Shown here: positions 7,686-10,711 of the stretch, piece by piece
How the letters are laid out: the number at the start of each line of letters is the position of its first letter
How positions within the stretch are numbered: the stretch's first letter is position 1
Source of the DNA: Amoebophrya sp. AT5.2
Taxonomy: Eukaryota; Sar; Dinophyceae; Syndiniales; Amoebophryaceae
Assembly (NCBI GenBank): GCA_005223375.1
Contig: RXOD01006313.1
Coordinates: 1 to 10,711, forward strand
Reading direction: 5' to 3'
Length of the DNA: 10,711 nucleotides
Made by a program: the position numbers and the translations under genes
The notes under the pieces: model-generated
The model's input: only the letters and a program-made list of their open reading frames with translations
Told to the model about the DNA's origin: nothing
Databases searched by the model: none

Positions 7686-9819
7686 ATGCGGTTGCTCCGA
7701 GCGCCGCGAGGACGCCTTGGTCTCGTTATCGCCGCCGCCGTCACGACGAGAATCGTGGCAGGAAGTTCTGCACCGGGACCACTGGAGGGTCTTCTGGAGG
7801 AGGTACGGATCCTGCTTCCTCAAGAAGCTCCGGCAGATTTGAAGGGCACCGAAGAGGGAGTTCGTGGCGGAGAGCTGCGCGCGGCGAAGGAGGTAGCGGT
7901 TTTCTCTACCGTCACCTCATGGCTTGAGGATGTTGCGGCAACTAGAAGAAGTAGCGAACGCAGCGGCCGGACCGTTGCGCTGAATGCGTCGAAGATTTTC
8001 GGTTTGCTCGCGGAGGTGGCCAGGATGAATGTTCGAGAAACACAAACAATAGCAGACCCCATGGCCGCTCTCTATCTTGACGGCCTCAGCGGTGCTCTCG
8101 ATTCGCGGATTGCGACCTTGAAGCAACAGCTCGAGGATAGAAGAACAAGCATCACCTCGTCCGGGGACGTGGAAGCGCGACTGCCACGACGAAGCAGCCA
8201 CGCCGATGAGCTATCCTTCGCGTGTCAGTTGGTGCGCGATTTGCGTCACGCAGCACAGGATCTCCGTTTCTTTCACGACCCCGACCTATTAGGACGGGCG
8301 CACGCGCTATTTTCGTTAGTTTCCGGGCTGTTTAGCGATGACGACAAGGACATAGGAAGAAACCACTCCTGCCCAGACGCAGTGCGGAGTGCTCTCGAGT
8401 CCTCGCCCACTGCAGATGCTAAGGAGTCGGCTGCTGCTGCGCCCCCGCGGATCACGATCGAGGTGGGCGACCGAGCCACCAGCTTTTCCTGCTCCGTCTC
8501 ACCTTCGAATTCCAATTCCATTTCCATCGTGCTGGACGCCCCGGACCGAGTCCGCGCACTGCAGACACTGGTCATGCAAGGACGCCGGGAGGACTCGTCC
8601 AGAAGATCCACCAGTTCGCCTACTCGCCGACAGCGCGTCCTAAGCCGGAGTAAGCAAGCTGCGGACGCTTACCGCAGCTCGGGCGCAGTGTTTTCGGTAA
8701 TAGGACAAACGGTGTTCTTCGCGCAGCCACATCATGATCTTGACCGCGACAGCCTTTCAAGGACCAGCACGCGGCATCAGCTTGTGCTCCATACTCCCGC
8801 CGGTCTCGGGGGGGACGCGATCGTGCAGTGGTTTGGGACGCTGCTTCAAAATCTATGTCTCCACGACGCGGAGGACCCTTCATCTTCTGCCTCTGGGTCG
8901 TCGTGGTCTTCATCATCGCCAGTGGACAAGATCGTGATTCTCTTTCCGAGAGGACGAGACGACCAGGAGCTCGTCTCGCGACCACAAGATCCGGACGCAG
9001 TGGAAGACTCTCCTGAAGACCACGACGAGGACGCGGACGCGCTCTTTCTTTCCCAGCAGTTGGAACAAAAGAACCGTCTCTCGCTCGGCGCCGGCGTGAG
9101 TGTGGAGGAAAAGGTGGTGGCCTTGTTGCAGCAGACGGAGCTGGGAGCGCGGTGTGGAATGCAGTTTGCGTTCCAACCGCTCGATCCGCACACGCTGATG
9201 CTAAGCCCACACAGAAATCGCAGGGCGTCGCCTGCCTCCACGACGTGGGCGGCCCTCCAGAAAAAGTTCCCCCCGGCGCAGCTGTACAACTCGTGGATCG
9301 AGGTTCCGAAACATGGGCTCCTCCGCAACCTCTTTCTGTTGAAGGCCCATGTGCGCAAGACGGTGGCCGCGGGAAACCGCGAGCTCCTCCTGCGAAGATC
9401 TGATCCGATGAACCGTGGTGGGCCGCATCGGACGGACTCGGAAGTAGATCAAGCGAAAGAAGTGCCTCTTTTCGGGGCCGTGCTGAAGATCAACGGGTAC
9501 AGTTCGGGTACAATTCAGGCCGCGGCCGCCTTCCGGTCAGACGTGGACTATTACTTCGTGGAGACCCCGGAGGAGGCCATCGCCCTCCGCACAAAGCACC
9601 AGATCACCGTGCCCGTCCTTCTGCTGTACCGGACGGTGATGGCGCCGGATTTATTGTGCAAGCTCGCCTTGCTTGACATCCGCGTGTCCGCGCTGGCCGT
9701 GGAGTGGCTGTTGAGCCTAAACTTGAATTTGTTCTGTCCGGCGCACTTCCCGGCGTTGAAGTTCCACGCCATGCTGGACACGGGGCTCAGTCGCGAGGGT
9801 ATGGTGGAGGGACCAGATG
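7686..9819 (+). CDS. Alanine racemase-like protein with long N-terminal extension, exon 1
   Basis: The ATG at 7686 (A at -3) opens a 711-codon exon ending at GATG|GTAAGT. Residues 1-26 look like a signal or organelle-targeting peptide (basic MRLLRAPRGRLG, then LVIAAAV). Residues about 30-530 are unrecognised, with Ser/Asp-rich low-complexity parts (for example near 400-410 and 435-450). From S536 the sequence matches the alanine racemase N-terminal barrel: SWIEVPKHGLLRNL corresponds to the family's 'W.EIdl.al..Nl', AVLKINGYSSG to 'AVVKANAYGHG', and FHAMLDTGLSREG to 'hLKvDTGM.RlG'. K601 is the expected PLP Schiff-base lysine and Y605 the neighbouring tyrosine. R703 matches the Arg that contacts the pyridine nitrogen. 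The usually carbamylated Lys of that strand is Met696. The family interconverts L- and D-alanine as a PLP dimer; activity here is unproven. Another substrate, or a non-catalytic PLP-binding role, is possible. Confidence 0.8.
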
Positions 9820-9838
9820 GTAAGTGAGCAGCGATGGC

Positions 9839-9857
9839 TGCGGCTGGAGGAGGTGGT
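9839..9857 (+). repeat. 19-bp direct repeat, copy inside intron 1
   Basis: TGCGGCTGGAGGAGGTGGT matches 10201-10219 in exon 2 exactly. The similarity continues with gaps through ACTTAG and GGAACTT, so roughly 60 bases look like a diverged duplicate of the exon segment coding RLEEVVAHLARNF. The intronic copy contains in-frame stops, so it is not an intact alternative exon. Confidence 0.85.
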
Positions 9858-9965
9858 GGGGACTTAGGGGGAGGGAACTTAGTGCTTCGTGATGGAGGGT
9901 CCCCTTGGCGATGGCGGAGTGCACTAGCAGGGTGCGACTGCCGCCATCAACGCGCTCTGAAGCGG

Positions 9966-10001
9966 AACCGCCCGGGTCGATGAAACACGACCCGGGCGGT
10001 T
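9966..10001. repeat. Perfect 14-bp inverted repeat (hairpin) followed by a short T tract
   Basis: The left arm, 9966-9979 (AACCGCCCGGGTCG), pairs perfectly with 9988-10001, with an 8-base loop ATGAAACA. Three more Ts follow at 10002-10004. In bacteria this would resemble an intrinsic terminator, but it sits inside a eukaryotic intron. It could fold in the pre-mRNA and shorten the distance between splice sites, or be a remnant of a small mobile element. Confidence 0.85.
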
Positions 10002-10152
10002 TTTAGAAATGGGCCCCATTGTGAGGGGGTAAAGCTAAAGCTATGAGGCGACGGGAGGTAGCAGGGTCGGGGGTACGGCGTCGGGAGCGATGAACCGCAT
10101 CGGGAGGTCGGGGGAGGCTGTAGTGGCAAGCCATTGACTACAATGGTGATAG

Positions 10153-10487
10153 GGCCTGAAGATAGGCAACACTTACCACTTGGCCCCACCATACACGGCT
10201 TGCGGCTGGAGGAGGTGGTCGCGCACTTAGCCCGGAACTTCTGGCCCGTCGAGAAGGGAATTGTGGAGAGAAAACTGCAGTGGGAAGGGCTGTACACGCA
10301 CTGGTGCTGCCCATACGACGCGAACGCCATGGCGTACAGCAAGCAGCTCTTCGATACGGCGGTCACCACCCTCCAAATTAACAATCAAGTGAAGTTCGGG
10401 AAAGGAGAAGACGAAATTTTATTACATGCGTCGTCGTCGTCGACGATCTTCCGCTTCGACACCATGTACGACATGGTGCGAGTGGGG
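10153..10487 (+). CDS. Alanine racemase-like protein, exon 2
   Basis: The frame continues the barrel homology. LRLEEVVAHLARNF fits the helix before 'l.leGl.TH', and LQWEGLYTHW matches that strand, with the conserved His in TH (codon at 10299). HASSSST corresponds to the family's 'H.aNSaAs' phosphate-binding loop, with the Asn replaced by Ser. YDMVRVG matches 'fdmVRpGi', including the conserved Arg. The donor at 10488 (GGG|GTTAAG, phase 0) falls just before the expected link to the C-terminal beta domain. If not spliced, the frame runs on to a TAG at 10557-10559 with unrelated sequence (VKGGSTHFDEG). The C-terminal domain, with the second catalytic Tyr, is not seen in the window. Either it lies in further exons to the right or the protein is a barrel-only form. 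Confidence 0.7.
10201..10219 (+). repeat. 19-bp direct repeat, copy in exon 2
   Basis: Exact match to 9839-9857 in the preceding intron, 362 bases upstream. This copy is in frame and codes the helix containing RLEEVV. Confidence 0.85.
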
Positions 10488-10711
10488 GTTAAGGGGGGAT
10501 CAACTCATTTCGATGAGGGCATTGGTCTGGTGGCGGGAGACTTGTGTTTCCTCTAGTAGTTGGCTTCGTATGAAAATGTCGGCAGTGGCGATGGGTTGTC
10601 GTGTCGTCTTGTATTCGGTGTGATATTTTGTCTTGTATTTTGTTCTTTCGTATTTGGTCGCATTGTGCTCCGGTTACAGCTGCTAGGAAGGAAGTGACGC
10701 AAGCACTGCAA
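10488..10711 (+). other. Probable start of intron 2, or the 3' end, of the alanine racemase-like gene
   Basis: After the GTTAAG donor no segment matches the expected 'alYG...' continuation of the family. A pyrimidine-rich acceptor-like TGTTTCCTCTAG ends at 10556, but splicing there gives an immediate stop (TAG at 10557). Another AG lies at 10678-10679 (GTTACAG|C). From about 10620 the sequence is T-rich. The next true exon probably lies outside the window. Confidence 0.35.

Larger units (their letters stand above)
9820..10152 (+). other. Predicted intron 1 of the alanine racemase-like gene
   Basis: The donor G|GTAAGTGAG is consensus and leaves phase 1. The downstream frame clearly resumes alanine racemase homology, so an intron is required. 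The acceptor is uncertain: AGs at 10116, 10152, 10161 and 10230 all keep the frame and none has a good pyrimidine tract. I chose 10152 (GATAG|GG), giving GPDGPEDRQHLP. An acceptor at 10230 would give a strand-to-strand spacing closest to bacterial enzymes but would remove the helix RLEEVVAHLA. The intron holds a strong hairpin and a diverged copy of exon 2. Confidence 0.6.

Noticed and set aside
8620..9210. 196-codon open frame on the minus strand
   Set aside because: It lies wholly inside the alanine racemase-like exon, is Arg/Pro-rich as expected of an antisense frame, and resembles no family.
9966..10004. Rho-independent transcription terminator
   Set aside because: The structure fits, but it lies in an intron of a eukaryotic gene with consensus splice donor and homology resuming after it, so a bacterial terminator is not a sensible call.

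Overview
The window looks like nuclear DNA of a protist. Four predicted genes lie on the + strand in about 10.7 kb. Two carry spliceosomal-type introns, and no bacterial operon layout or Shine-Dalgarno pattern is visible. One-directional gene order, compact genes, roughly balanced base composition and tandem SH3-like 'V-x-I-x-G-[LI]-x..LNG' motifs suggest an alveolate of the dinoflagellate/syndinian kind (Amoebophrya-like). That placement is inference; no marker gene confirms it.

Layout. (1) 2-1051: the 3' part of an unrecognised gene, open to the left edge. Coding-like sequence continues in another frame to 1170, so the true 3' end is uncertain. (2) About 1171-2044: an AT-rich spacer. (3) 2045-3028: a two-exon gene for a small Ser- and His-rich protein with a hydrophobic C-terminal part; the intron interrupts the hydrophobic segment. 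(4) 3029-4043: a spacer with a 48-bp unit followed by a shorter copy, a cluster of ATCGTGA words with a perfect 13-bp dyad, and T-runs. (5) 4044-6629: a long intronless ORF of 861 aa with two N-terminal SH3-like motifs and an H-x-W...D-L-x-x-x-Q-F-G pattern near the C-terminal third. (6) 6630-7685: a spacer with a third copy of the repeat found in region 4. (7) 7686 to right edge: a multi-exon gene whose product has a likely N-terminal signal, a long unrecognised extension and a fold-type III (alanine racemase-like) PLP-binding barrel split over at least two exons. Its C-terminal domain is not visible and probably lies beyond the window.

The most interesting items are: the extended alanine racemase-like protein, which lacks the lysine that is usually carbamylated; its intron, which holds a perfect 14-bp hairpin and a diverged copy of the following exon; and the 33-bp dispersed repeat present on both sides of the 861-aa gene. 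Nothing shows that the four genes act in one pathway.
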